NCBI GenBank assembly: GCA_964532865.1
Contig: CAZHJA010000011.1
Coordinates: forward strand, 1 to 18,684
Source of the DNA: CAZHJA01 sp964532865
GTDB taxonomy: Bacteria > Patescibacteriota > Microgenomatia > UBA1406 > GWC2-37-13
Length of the DNA stretch: 18,684 nt
Direction: 5' to 3'
In this document: positions 1 to 7,006 of the stretch, one piece after another
Layout of the letters: each line of letters starts with the position of its first letter
How positions within the stretch are numbered: position 1 is the first letter of the stretch
Notes under the pieces: model-generated
Database searches by the model: none
What the model was told of the DNA's origin: nothing
What the model saw: only the letters and a program-made list of their open reading frames with translations
Translations under genes and position numbers: made by a program

Positions 1-177
1 TTCTATTTCTGGTTCTTTAAGAGGGAAAGGAGCTATCATTACTTCTCCATCTTTAAATTCTTTATTCCAGTATTGACAATCTTTAGCTTGACACATCCAT
101 TTTCCACTATTATCTCTTCTCTTTAAACTAACAACTTGTCCTTTAAATCTACAGAATACTCGTTTATTTTCTACCAT
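1..177 (-). CDS. Hypothetical protein, N-terminal part only (runs off the window edge)
   Basis: An open frame on the minus strand starts with ATG at 177 and stays open for 59 codons to the window edge, so only the N-terminus is visible. It begins MVENKRVFCRF and carries three cysteines (C9, C29, C34), the last two as C-x4-C in the stretch WMCQAKDCQYW. It is rich in Lys and aromatic residues and has no signal peptide or membrane segment. The Cys spacing could be part of a small zinc-binding fold, but two or three cysteines are not enough to call it. I do not recognise the family. No Shine-Dalgarno lies before the ATG, as for most genes here. It is divergent from the sortase gene across a 185-bp spacer. 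Confidence 0.55.
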   Translation of the reverse strand, partial: MVENKRVFCRFKGQVVSLKRRDNSGKWMCQAKDCQYWNKEFKDGEVMIAPFPLKEPEIE

Positions 178-301
178 AAGACTTTAAATACTAATATATA
201 TTTTTCAAATTGCAATAAGAATATAGGCTTATTGAAAATAAGACATTAAAAACTACTGAATCTTTATATACACTCCAAAAGTATGATTAATATAGAATTT
301 A

Positions 302-330
302 TTGATATACATGTAATACATTGATATAAT
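302..330 (+). promoter_or_regulatory. Sigma70-type promoter for the sortase gene
   Basis: TTGATA (302-307) and a perfect TATAAT (325-330) are separated by 17 bp. The predicted transcription start near 337 leaves a leader of about 26 nt before the ATG at 363. No Shine-Dalgarno is visible in that leader. The rest of the 178-362 spacer is AT-rich and shows no gene; it must also hold the promoter of the divergent gene, which I could not place convincingly. Confidence 0.65.
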
Positions 331-362
331 AAACCTTATCTTTGTATTTAATACTATAAGCT

Positions 363-848
363 ATGAGAAAAATATTAATAATAATTACTTTGTTTTTTTT
401 TGTATTTGGGTCAAAAGCTTATGCTTTTGAATTTAATTCTCCTCCTAAAAAAATTATAATCCCCTCTCTTGACATATCTCTTCCAGTAACAACAACTAAA
501 ATTATTAATGATACTTGGGACGTAAGCTATAGCTCTGCTTCATTTGGGGAAACAACTACTATTCCAGGCAATCTCGGAAATACTGTAATATTTGCTCATT
601 CTATGCCTCATTTGTTTAATGACCTTCCTGATATTAAAAAGCAAGATATTATTCATGTTTTTACAGATAAGGATTGGTTTAAGTATAAGGTTGTTGAAAT
701 AAAGATTGTTGAGCCGGAAGATATAAATGTATTAATGAAAAATGGAAATTATGAACTTACTTTATATACCTGCATAGGAAATAATTGGGAAAAAAGATTT
801 ATAGTAAAGGCAATATTAATTTCTTCAATATTTCCTCAATCTTTTTAA
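363..848 (+). CDS. Sortase family transpeptidase (secreted or N-terminally anchored)
   Basis: The 161-residue protein has a basic N-terminus and a hydrophobic segment (about residues 3-17) ending in a possible signal-peptidase site after AYA (19-21), so the domain lies outside the membrane. The catalytic set of sortases is visible: His79 in FAHS, Cys137 in the signature TLYTC (133-137) and Arg145 in EKRF. Sortases cleave a sorting motif such as LPXTG and join the protein to a cell-wall or pilin amine through a thioester on the Cys. The domain is short and has no C-terminal membrane helix, as in class D/E-like or small CPR sortases; the class cannot be fixed by eye. No LPXTG substrate is encoded in this window. 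It has its own promoter and precedes the wall-synthesis genes in the same direction, consistent with an envelope role. Family assignment is firm; substrate is unknown. Confidence 0.85.
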   Translation: MRKILIIITLFFFVFGSKAYAFEFNSPPKKIIIPSLDISLPVTTTKIINDTWDVSYSSASFGETTTIPGNLGNTVIFAHSMPHLFNDLPDIKKQDIIHVFTDKDWFKYKVVEIKIVEPEDINVLMKNGNYELTLYTCIGNNWEKRFIVKAILISSIFPQSF

Positions 849-864
849 TAAAATATTCCTTAAA

Positions 865-893
865 TTGAACTCTATCTTATAGTATGCTATAAT
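865..893 (+). promoter_or_regulatory. Extended -10 promoter that overlaps the first possible ATG of the next gene
   Basis: TTGAAC (865-870), a 17-bp spacer, and TATAAT (888-893) preceded by TGC form a near-consensus extended -10 promoter. The ATG at 892-894 shares two bases with the -10 box, so a transcript starting near 900 cannot include it. The next in-frame ATG is at 919, giving a leader of about 19 nt. Confidence 0.7.
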
Positions 894-918
894 GATTTCT
901 TATTTTAACAATAACTTT

Positions 919-1941
919 ATGAAGTGCAAAAAAAAGGTAAAACCTTTATATAACTATCTATTCTTATATTCAATATATAACATACTTAATGTCATTTTTA
1001 TTTTAGGTAAATGTATTTCTTATCCATTTTCCTTAACCTATAATGTTTTTGCAAAAACATATAGAATATTAAGTCAATATGTTTTATTACTAACAAAATC
1101 TATTTTGAAAATTATTAAATCTACAATTCTTCCAATTATTCCAAAAGTCAAAATTGCATTTATAATATTTATTGCAATATATTTAGCATATGAAGCTCAT
1201 TGTTTTTTATCCTCTGTTCCAAATCCAAAAAAGATCTCTGATTTTAAGACTCCTTACTCTTTAAATATTTATGACAAAAATAATATACTTCTTTACAGCT
1301 CTTATGCAGGACGCTTTAGATCTCCTGTTGCTTTGAAATCAATTTCAAAAAAACTTATTTATGAAACTAATAAACAAAGTTCAATTGAAATTTCTAATAA
1401 GTTAAGCTCACACTTTTATTTTTTCAGAAAAAATGAGCCAATTAAAAAACAAGTCCTTGTTTTTAACTTTTTGAAAAATTTCAATAAACAAGAGCTTATT
1501 TGCCTTTATTTAAACACCAAACTCTATGGAGATTACGCAATAGGAATTGAAGCTGCATCTCAAATATATCTTGGTAAAAGATCTTTAGAAATTAATGAAA
1601 ATGATATCAAAATCTTAATAAATAATTCAAATAAAAACCAAAAAATAGTTCATCCACCATATAAAAGAGCTCCAATTGCTGTTAATTATGTTTTAAAAAG
1701 TATTAAACAAAAATATGGAGAAGATATTACGGATAGAAAACTTGATATTTATACAAATATTGACATTGGTGTTCAAAATAAACTACAGCAGGATTTAATT
1801 GAGAGTAATGAAGATTTTTATAAAAACCTAATTTCCAAAAAAATAGAAAATTCACTTGTTATTACTAAAATTAAAGATTCTGAAAATAATATTGTATTTA
1901 AGAATAATGTCTATATAAGTGATATTAAAATAAATAATTAA
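919..1941 (+). CDS. Degenerate PBP1/GT51-like membrane protein lacking both catalytic glutamates and the transpeptidase domain
   Basis: I place the start at ATG 919 (340 aa) because the upstream in-frame ATG at 892 lies inside the -10 box. The N-terminal part is hydrophobic, with likely membrane helices near residues 12-34 and 76-96. The rest resembles the glycosyltransferase-51 part of the PBP1A encoded at 2443-4656. ELICLYLNTKLYG (192-204) followed by AIGIEAASQIYLGKRSLE (207-224) matches the active enzyme's EILEMYLNQVPYG and AYGIEEASNVYFGK. LDIYTNIDIGVQNKLQ (275-290) matches the linker LKVITTLDLDIQ. The stretch that should carry the EDxxFYxHxG motif with the first catalytic Glu (about 34 residues) is missing, and the position of the second Glu (E155 in the active protein) is not a Glu. 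The protein ends where a transpeptidase domain would begin. It is therefore probably catalytically dead. The frame is intact, so it looks like a maintained pseudoenzyme rather than a broken gene. A regulatory or scaffolding role in wall synthesis is inference. Confidence 0.72.
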   Translation: MKCKKKVKPLYNYLFLYSIYNILNVIFILGKCISYPFSLTYNVFAKTYRILSQYVLLLTKSILKIIKSTILPIIPKVKIAFIIFIAIYLAYEAHCFLSSVPNPKKISDFKTPYSLNIYDKNNILLYSSYAGRFRSPVALKSISKKLIYETNKQSSIEISNKLSSHFYFFRKNEPIKKQVLVFNFLKNFNKQELICLYLNTKLYGDYAIGIEAASQIYLGKRSLEINENDIKILINNSNKNQKIVHPPYKRAPIAVNYVLKSIKQKYGEDITDRKLDIYTNIDIGVQNKLQQDLIESNEDFYKNLISKKIENSLVITKIKDSENNIVFKNNVYISDIKINN

Positions 1942-1944
1942 AAC

Positions 1945-1955
1945 AAAGGGGGTGA
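1945..1955 (+). promoter_or_regulatory. Strong Shine-Dalgarno for the LysM gene
   Basis: AAAGGGGGTGA matches the ideal AAAGGAGGTGA at all but one position and ends 9 nt before the ATG at 1965. It fixes the start and is the only strong ribosome-binding site I found in the window. Confidence 0.75.
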
Positions 1956-1964
1956 AATCACACT

Positions 1965-2387
1965 ATGGTAAAAAAAACAAACTTGAAAAATATTAAAGAA
2001 AATATTAGTGAGCTTTCTAAAAAACCTGAACTTTGGATTGGTGTTATAACTATCCTTGTAATTGCTGTTGTAAGCGGATCATTTATACTAAATAACATTA
2101 AAAAGAGCAAATTAACAAATAACTCAGAAAACCAGGAACTTTTTCTTGATGAAATGGATATAGAAAAAGATAAAAGTGTGGAAGAGGTTACTAAAACAAC
2201 AAATGAAAAAGCTACAATTACAAAGCTTGCTGATACAAATGGAGAATATATTGTCCAAAATGGAGATAATTATTGGAAAATATCAGAAAAAGTATGTGGA
2301 AATGGAAAATATTTTGAATCAATAAGTGCAGATAATAATTTCATTACATTGCATGCAGGAGATGTTATAACTGTAAACTGCAGATAA
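1965..2387 (+). CDS. LysM-domain membrane protein
   Basis: This 140-residue protein has a short basic cytoplasmic N-terminus, one membrane helix (about 24-43), an acidic polar linker (50-92) and a C-terminal LysM domain (about 94-138). The domain runs from YIVQNGDNYWKISEKV through the AD-N segment to LHAGDVITV, the usual LysM layout. LysM binds N-acetylglucosamine-containing glycans, mainly peptidoglycan, so the protein probably tethers the membrane to the wall or positions an enzyme there. Two cysteines, C111 and C139, lie in the external domain and could form a disulfide. The gene starts 23 bp after the pseudo-GT51 gene and is probably co-transcribed with it. Its strong Shine-Dalgarno suggests much more protein than its neighbours make. 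No catalytic domain is present. Confidence 0.85.
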   Translation: MVKKTNLKNIKENISELSKKPELWIGVITILVIAVVSGSFILNNIKKSKLTNNSENQELFLDEMDIEKDKSVEEVTKTTNEKATITKLADTNGEYIVQNGDNYWKISEKVCGNGKYFESISADNNFITLHAGDVITVNCR

Positions 2388-2403
2388 TTTGTTAACAAAT
2401 TAT
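2384..2403 (+). repeat. Perfect 20-bp palindrome between the LysM and PBP1A genes
   Basis: ATAATTTGTTAACAAATTAT equals its own reverse complement over all 20 bases. It overlaps the LysM stop codon and lies just upstream of the expected -35 region of the PBP1A promoter. It has no T-tract after it and only one G:C pair per arm, so it is a poor intrinsic terminator. An operator for a dimeric regulator of the PBP1A gene is the more likely use, but this is inference. Confidence 0.5.
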
Positions 2404-2407
2404 AAAG

Positions 2408-2436
2408 TGCAATTTTGAATTAAAATCTGCTAAAAT
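2408..2436 (+). promoter_or_regulatory. Probable promoter giving a leaderless PBP1A mRNA
   Basis: A TAAAAT -10 box at 2431-2436 ends 6 bp before the ATG at 2443, so transcription should start at or next to the start codon. The -35 position (2408-2413, TGCAAT) is weak. No Shine-Dalgarno precedes the ATG, which fits leaderless initiation. Confidence 0.4.
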
Positions 2437-2442
2437 TCTCCT

Positions 2443-4656
2443 ATGAATTTAAAAAATAGGAAAAAGAATTTTTCATTAATTAAAAAAATGAAAAAGCTTT
2501 TGTTTATAGTTATTCCTATATTAATTATTTTATCACTTGTTTTTGTATATATTGTAATATTTAAAGATCTTCCCACTCCTTATGATTTAAAAGATTATAA
2601 AATAACGCCAATTTCAACTAAGATTTATTCGCGAAATAAACAGCTTTTATATGAAATATACAGAGAACAAAACAGAACACCTGTTAAGCTAAAAGATTTA
2701 CCTGATTATGTAGCAGAAGCAACTATTACAATGGAGGATAAAGACTTTTACAAACATAAAGGAATATCTCTTTATTCAGGAATTTTCAGAGCAGTAAAAG
2801 ACATGATTATTAAAAAAAACCTCCAAGGAGGATCTACTATTACACAACAATTAGTAAAAAGTGCCCTTCTTACACCAGAGCGAACAATAAGAAGAAAGGT
2901 TAAAGAAATGATACTTGCCTTATGGACTGAAACAATATACTCAAAACAAGAAATACTTGAAATGTATTTAAATCAGGTTCCTTATGGAGGTTCTGCTTAT
3001 GGAATAGAAGAAGCTTCAAATGTATATTTTGGAAAAAATGCCAAAGAACTAACATTAGGACAAGCCGCTCTTCTTGCAGGTTTACCTCAAGCTCCATCTC
3101 TTTATTCTCCTCTTGTTAATCCAGAGGCTGCATTAAAAAGAAGAAATAATATTCTTCAAATAATGCACCAACAGAAATATATTACGGAAAAGGAAAAAGA
3201 CAAGGCAATAAAAGAAAAGCTTTCTGTTGTTTCTCCAAAAATTGAAATTAAAGCTCCTCATTTTGTATTTCATGTAAAATCCTTGCTTGAAGAAACATAT
3301 GGAATTAAAGAAGTAGAAGAAGGAGGACTAAAAGTAATTACAACACTTGATCTTGATATCCAAAAGAAAACAGAAGATATATTAACAGAAGAAATTGATA
3401 AACTAGAAGGATATAATGTTACAAATGGAGCTCTTCTTGTAACAAGGCCACCTACTGGTGAAATACTTGCCATGATAGGATCAGCAGATTATTTTGCAAC
3501 TCCATCAGGAGCCTTTAACGTAACAACTGCACTAAGGCAGCCTGGAAGCTCTATTAAACCAATTAATTATGCTATAGGAATAGATAGAAAACTTGTTACG
3601 GCAGCTTCAATATTTCTTGATGTTAGAACTTGTTTTAATGCTGCTGGACAATCAAAAACATATTGCCCTGTAAACTACGACAGAACTTTTCACGGACCTA
3701 CACAGCTTAGATTTGCTTTAGGTAATTCATATAATATTCCAGCAGTAAAAATGCTTGCAATAAATGGTGTTGAAAACTTTGTTGCCTCAGCTTCAGCTTT
3801 TACAATGACAACGTTTAAAGACCCTTCAAATTACGGTCTTTCTTTAACTTTAGGAGGAGGAGAGGTAAAAATGACAGAAATGGCCCAAGCTTTTTCTGCA
3901 TTTGCAAATAGAGGAAAGGCTAAAAAATTAATTGGAATCTTAAAAATTGAGGATAAGTTTGGAAAAACAATATATGAATATAAAAATCGCAACTATATAA
4001 AAGATGTACAAAAACCAATAAAATATCCTAATTTTCTTGCAATTCAAGGAAGTAAAGCCATTTCACAAGAAGCAGCATTTATTATTTCACATATTTTACT
4101 AGATAACTTTGCCCGATCTCAAGCTTTTGGCACTACATCGTCTCTTGTTATTCCAAAGCAAACAGTATCAGTAAAAACTGGAACTACTGATGATTTAAAA
4201 GATAACTGGACAATAGGATATACTCCAAACTTTTTAGTTGTTGTTTGGGTTGGAAATAATGATAATACCCCTATGAATCCATATTTAACTTCTGGAATAA
4301 CTGGAGCAGCTCCAATTTGGAATGATGTAATGACTTATGTATTAGAAGATCAGCCTGATTTAATGCCAATCAGACCACAATCTGTACTTGGAAAACAAGT
4401 ATGTTGGGGAAGTGGAAAAACCAGTACAGGAGAAAATGAAGAAGGATGTAGCTCTAGATTTGAGTATTTTATAAAAGGAACCGGTCCAACAGGATTAAAA
4501 GAAACAAGAGAACAAGTTCCTGTAAATAAAGACACTGATGTTATGGTGCAAACTGAAGGAGATAATACTGAAATGCGTGAAAAAACTGTGATTAAGGATG
4601 AATTTTCTACCTATTGTGTTGACTGCAGCCATGAAGGAGAAGGTACTCAAAATTAA
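2443..4656 (+). CDS. mrcA: Bifunctional peptidoglycan synthase, PBP1A type (GT51 transglycosylase + transpeptidase)
   Basis: This class A penicillin-binding protein (737 aa) polymerises lipid II into glycan strands and cross-links the peptides outside the membrane. After a basic N-terminus and one membrane helix (about 17-40) comes the GT51 domain. It has the motif EDKDFYKHKG with catalytic Glu98, GGSTITQQLVK (129-139), RKVKE with the second Glu155, and EILEMYLNQVPYGG (170-183). The transpeptidase domain has SSIK with nucleophile Ser369 and Lys372, SYN (429-431) and KTGT (578-581). All active-site motifs are intact and the length is normal. The tail (about 650-737) is polar and ends in a CVDC pair (725-728). 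Six cysteines lie outside the membrane in three pairs (397/408, 654/669, 725/728), suggesting disulfides. The gene follows the LysM and pseudo-GT51 genes, so the three may act together. Confidence 0.95.
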   Translation: MNLKNRKKNFSLIKKMKKLLFIVIPILIILSLVFVYIVIFKDLPTPYDLKDYKITPISTKIYSRNKQLLYEIYREQNRTPVKLKDLPDYVAEATITMEDKDFYKHKGISLYSGIFRAVKDMIIKKNLQGGSTITQQLVKSALLTPERTIRRKVKEMILALWTETIYSKQEILEMYLNQVPYGGSAYGIEEASNVYFGKNAKELTLGQAALLAGLPQAPSLYSPLVNPEAALKRRNNILQIMHQQKYITEKEKDKAIKEKLSVVSPKIEIKAPHFVFHVKSLLEETYGIKEVEEGGLKVITTLDLDIQKKTEDILTEEIDKLEGYNVTNGALLVTRPPTGEILAMIGSADYFATPSGAFNVTTALRQPGSSIKPINYAIGIDRKLVTAASIFLDVRTCFNAAGQSKTYCPVNYDRTFHGPTQLRFALGNSYNIPAVKMLAINGVENFVASASAFTMTTFKDPSNYGLSLTLGGGEVKMTEMAQAFSAFANRGKAKKLIGILKIEDKFGKTIYEYKNRNYIKDVQKPIKYPNFLAIQGSKAISQEAAFIISHILLDNFARSQAFGTTSSLVIPKQTVSVKTGTTDDLKDNWTIGYTPNFLVVVWVGNNDNTPMNPYLTSGITGAAPIWNDVMTYVLEDQPDLMPIRPQSVLGKQVCWGSGKTSTGENEEGCSSRFEYFIKGTGPTGLKETREQVPVNKDTDVMVQTEGDNTEMREKTVIKDEFSTYCVDCSHEGEGTQN

Positions 4657-4685
4657 GAATTATTACAATATAAATAATAAAGATT

Positions 4686-5129
4686 ATGATTGGATTAATC
4701 CAGCGAGTAACAAAAGCAAAAGTAAGTATAGATAATAAAATATATTCTCAAATTGAAAAAGGGTATGTAATTCTTCTTGGAATATTTGACTTTGATAGTC
4801 AGAAAGATATAGATATTCTTATTGATAAGATTATAAACATAAGAATAATGGCTGATAAAAATAATAAGATGAATTTGTCAATTAAAGAGACAAATAATGA
4901 AATTCTTGTTGTTTCCCAGTTTACATTATGCGCAGATACATCAAAAGGGCGTAGACCTTCATTTATTCACGCTAAAAACCCAAAAAGCGCAGAGCCATTA
5001 TATATCCAATTTGTTGAAAAAATAAAGGAAAAAGGCATAAAAATAAAAACAGGGGGATTTGGTACATATATGAATGTAGAAATTCATAATGATGGACCTG
5101 TAACAATAATACTTGACAGTAAAAAATAA
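4686..5129 (+). CDS. dtd: D-aminoacyl-tRNA deacylase
   Basis: This 147-residue cytoplasmic enzyme removes D-amino acids (and mischarged glycine) from tRNA, keeping D-residues out of proteins. It begins MIGLIQRVTKAKVSID, the usual DTD start. It carries the SQFTLCAD motif (77-84) that forms part of the active site, KGRRPSF (87-93), and the cis Gly-Pro motif in NDGPVT (135-140, Gly137-Pro138). Length and motif order are standard. It starts 29 bp after the PBP1A gene. AT-rich hexamers such as TACAAT (4664-4669) lie before it, but I see no good -35 box, so read-through from the PBP1A gene is as likely as a separate promoter. In a wall-building organism with D-Ala pools this activity is useful, but the neighbourhood may be accidental. 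Confidence 0.95.
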   Translation: MIGLIQRVTKAKVSIDNKIYSQIEKGYVILLGIFDFDSQKDIDILIDKIINIRIMADKNNKMNLSIKETNNEILVVSQFTLCADTSKGRRPSFIHAKNPKSAEPLYIQFVEKIKEKGIKIKTGGFGTYMNVEIHNDGPVTIILDSKK

Positions 5130-5147
5130 GTAAAAATATAGTAGAAT
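5113..5147 (+). promoter_or_regulatory. Promoter for rarA inside the dtd 3' end
   Basis: A perfect TTGACA (5113-5118) within the last dtd codons is followed after 18 bp by TATAGT (5137-5142). A second possible -10, TAGAAT (5142-5147), overlaps it. The ATG of rarA is at 5156, so the leader would be only about 1-7 nt. No Shine-Dalgarno is present. Confidence 0.5.
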
Positions 5148-5155
5148 ATCTTCAA

Positions 5156-6364
5156 ATGTACTCCCCTCTTGCAGACAAAATAAGACCTAAAACATTAAGA
5201 GACTTTGTAGGACAAAAGCATTTGGTTGGAAAAGGAAAGCCAATTCGTAAGATGATTGAAAACAAACAGGTAATTTCAATGGTTTTTTGGGGTCCTCCTG
5301 GAACAGGAAAAACAACCTTGGCAAGAATAATTGCAAGATATATAAAGGCAGATTTTGTTGCTTTTTCAGCTGTAACTGGAGGAGGAGTAAAACAAGTAAG
5401 AATAATAATAGAAAAAGCAAAAGAACAAAGAAAACATGCAAGTAAAAATACTGTTCTTTTTGTTGATGAAATACATAGATTTAATAAGGCCCAGCAAGAT
5501 GGTTTCTTACCTTATGTTGAGGATGGAACAATTACCCTTATCGGAGCAACAACTGAAAATCCTGGATTTCAAATTATTGCCCCTCTTGTATCAAGAAGTC
5601 AAATATATGTTCTGTATGAATTAACTGAAAAAGAAATTGAAAAAATTGTTAATAAAGCCATATCTATCTACCCTAAACATAAATGGAATACACAAGCATT
5701 AGAGCATATTGTAAAAAATGCAAATGGTGATGCAAGAACAGCAATAAATGCAATAGAACTTGCTTCATCAATTAGCACAAATATATCTTTAAAAAATGCA
5801 GAGGATGCAGTACAAAAAAAAGCAATTTATTATGACAAAAAGGGAAATTGGCATTATGATACTATATCAGCATTCATAAAAAGCATAAGAGGAAGTAATC
5901 CTAATGCTGCTTTACACTACCTTGCAAGAATGATAAAAGCAGGTGAAGATCCAATTTTCATTGCGCGAAGAATGTTAATATTTGCTTCTGAAGATATTGG
6001 AAATGCCCAGCCTACAGCTATGGTTCTTGCAACATCTTGTATGCAGGCAGTACATATGATTGGAATGCCAGAAGCAAGCCTGATTCTTGCTCAAACTGCT
6101 ACCTATTTAGCAACAGCTAAAAAATCTATTGCATCAACTGTTGCAATTACAAAAGCATTAAAGGATATTGATGAAAAAAGACTTGAGCCAATTCCAATAG
6201 GTTTAAGAAATGCATCAAATAAAGTAATGAGGGGATTGGGTTATGGAGAAGGACATATTCGCTACCCTTGGGCTATTGAGAAAACAACTGGAAAAAAAGT
6301 AATTCAAGAATATATGCCTAAGAATTTAAAAAATAGAAAGTATTATATTCCAGACTGGAAATAA
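5156..6364 (+). CDS. rarA: Replication-associated recombination ATPase RarA (MgsA/WRNIP1 family)
   Basis: This 402-residue AAA+ ATPase resembles clamp-loader subunits and works at stalled replication forks. The start PLADKIRPKTLRDFVGQKHLVG is the family signature. Then come Walker A GPPGTGKTT (46-54, Lys52), Walker B LFVDEIHRFNKAQQD (101-115, Asp104-Glu105), sensor 1 IGATTENP (129-136) and the arginine finger in VSRS (145-148). The C-terminal half carries the family's tetramerisation region, including GEDPIFIARRMLIFASEDIG and the ending GYGEGHIRYPWA. After sensor 1 it reads PGFQII where most homologues have PSFEVN, a mild lineage change. The protein is slightly shorter than the E. coli one (447 aa) but complete. 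It is the last gene of the rightward run and is convergent with the epimerase gene. Confidence 0.95.
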   Translation: MYSPLADKIRPKTLRDFVGQKHLVGKGKPIRKMIENKQVISMVFWGPPGTGKTTLARIIARYIKADFVAFSAVTGGGVKQVRIIIEKAKEQRKHASKNTVLFVDEIHRFNKAQQDGFLPYVEDGTITLIGATTENPGFQIIAPLVSRSQIYVLYELTEKEIEKIVNKAISIYPKHKWNTQALEHIVKNANGDARTAINAIELASSISTNISLKNAEDAVQKKAIYYDKKGNWHYDTISAFIKSIRGSNPNAALHYLARMIKAGEDPIFIARRMLIFASEDIGNAQPTAMVLATSCMQAVHMIGMPEASLILAQTATYLATAKKSIASTVAITKALKDIDEKRLEPIPIGLRNASNKVMRGLGYGEGHIRYPWAIEKTTGKKVIQEYMPKNLKNRKYYIPDWK

Positions 6365-6386
6365 TTTTAAGTCAAATAATTTAAAT

Positions 6387-6998
6387 TTATCTTTTTAAGA
6401 AATATTCGGGAAATCTCTCTCTTAATGTAATAGATTCTTTGTCCCGCTTAGAGATTATCATATCTTCTCTTTTTATTGGCCATTTTATATTTAAATCAGT
6501 GTCAAAAAGAGAAATAGACATATCTCCTTTTTTATCACGCTCTTTATATGCTTTGTCAACTGCATAAATATAGTCAACTGGGCCTTTTATAACACATAAA
6601 GAATTAGCAATTCCTTTTGAAATAAAAAGAGAGCCTTGAAGTGCATTGTCTTGAAAACCAAGCATAAATGTCTCAACGCTTAAAAAAGTAGAAGAATCCG
6701 GATTTACATCAGCAAGTGCCGAAAAAACAATTCCTGAAGTAACTGTAATAAGCTTATTCCAATCCTCTGCATGCATACCTCTTGTTACTCTTGTATTTGA
6801 ACGCGTATGGTTTAACTGCCTTATTTTAAAAGAAGTCTCTATTTGCTTTTCAATTTCACCAATTATTGCTATTTCTGAGAAAAATCCACGCTCATCTTTG
6901 TGAGCTGGAGAATGAATATAAAATAAACCATTAATTTTTGTTTGATATATTCTTTCACTTACTTTTAGATCTTCAGTTGGAATAAATGAGTTTTTCAT
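6387..6998 (-). CDS. dTDP-4-dehydrorhamnose 3,5-epimerase-like protein (RmlC cupin family)
   Basis: The 203-residue protein matches the RmlC family, which epimerises dTDP-4-keto-6-deoxyglucose at C3 and C5 on the way to dTDP-L-rhamnose. Visible signatures are HKDERGFFSEI (33-43), QLNHTRSNTRVTRGMHAE (61-78) with the catalytic His76, the substrate-binding Lys82 in WNKLI, SSTFLSVE (102-109), and the C-terminal IKWP (171-174). It is somewhat longer than classic RmlC (about 180 aa) and diverges in places, for example GMHAED instead of GLHYQ, so the nucleotide-sugar substrate may differ. No rmlA, rmlB or rmlD is present in this window. The ATG lies only 8 nt after a tRNA gene on the same strand. 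The divergent operon begins with a rhamnosyltransferase-like GT2, so a shared deoxysugar route is plausible. Confidence 0.8.
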   Translation of the reverse strand: MKNSFIPTEDLKVSERIYQTKINGLFYIHSPAHKDERGFFSEIAIIGEIEKQIETSFKIRQLNHTRSNTRVTRGMHAEDWNKLITVTSGIVFSALADVNPDSSTFLSVETFMLGFQDNALQGSLFISKGIANSLCVIKGPVDYIYAVDKAYKERDKKGDMSISLFDTDLNIKWPIKREDMIISKRDKESITLRERFPEYFLKR

Positions 6999-7006
6999 AA
7001 ATTATG

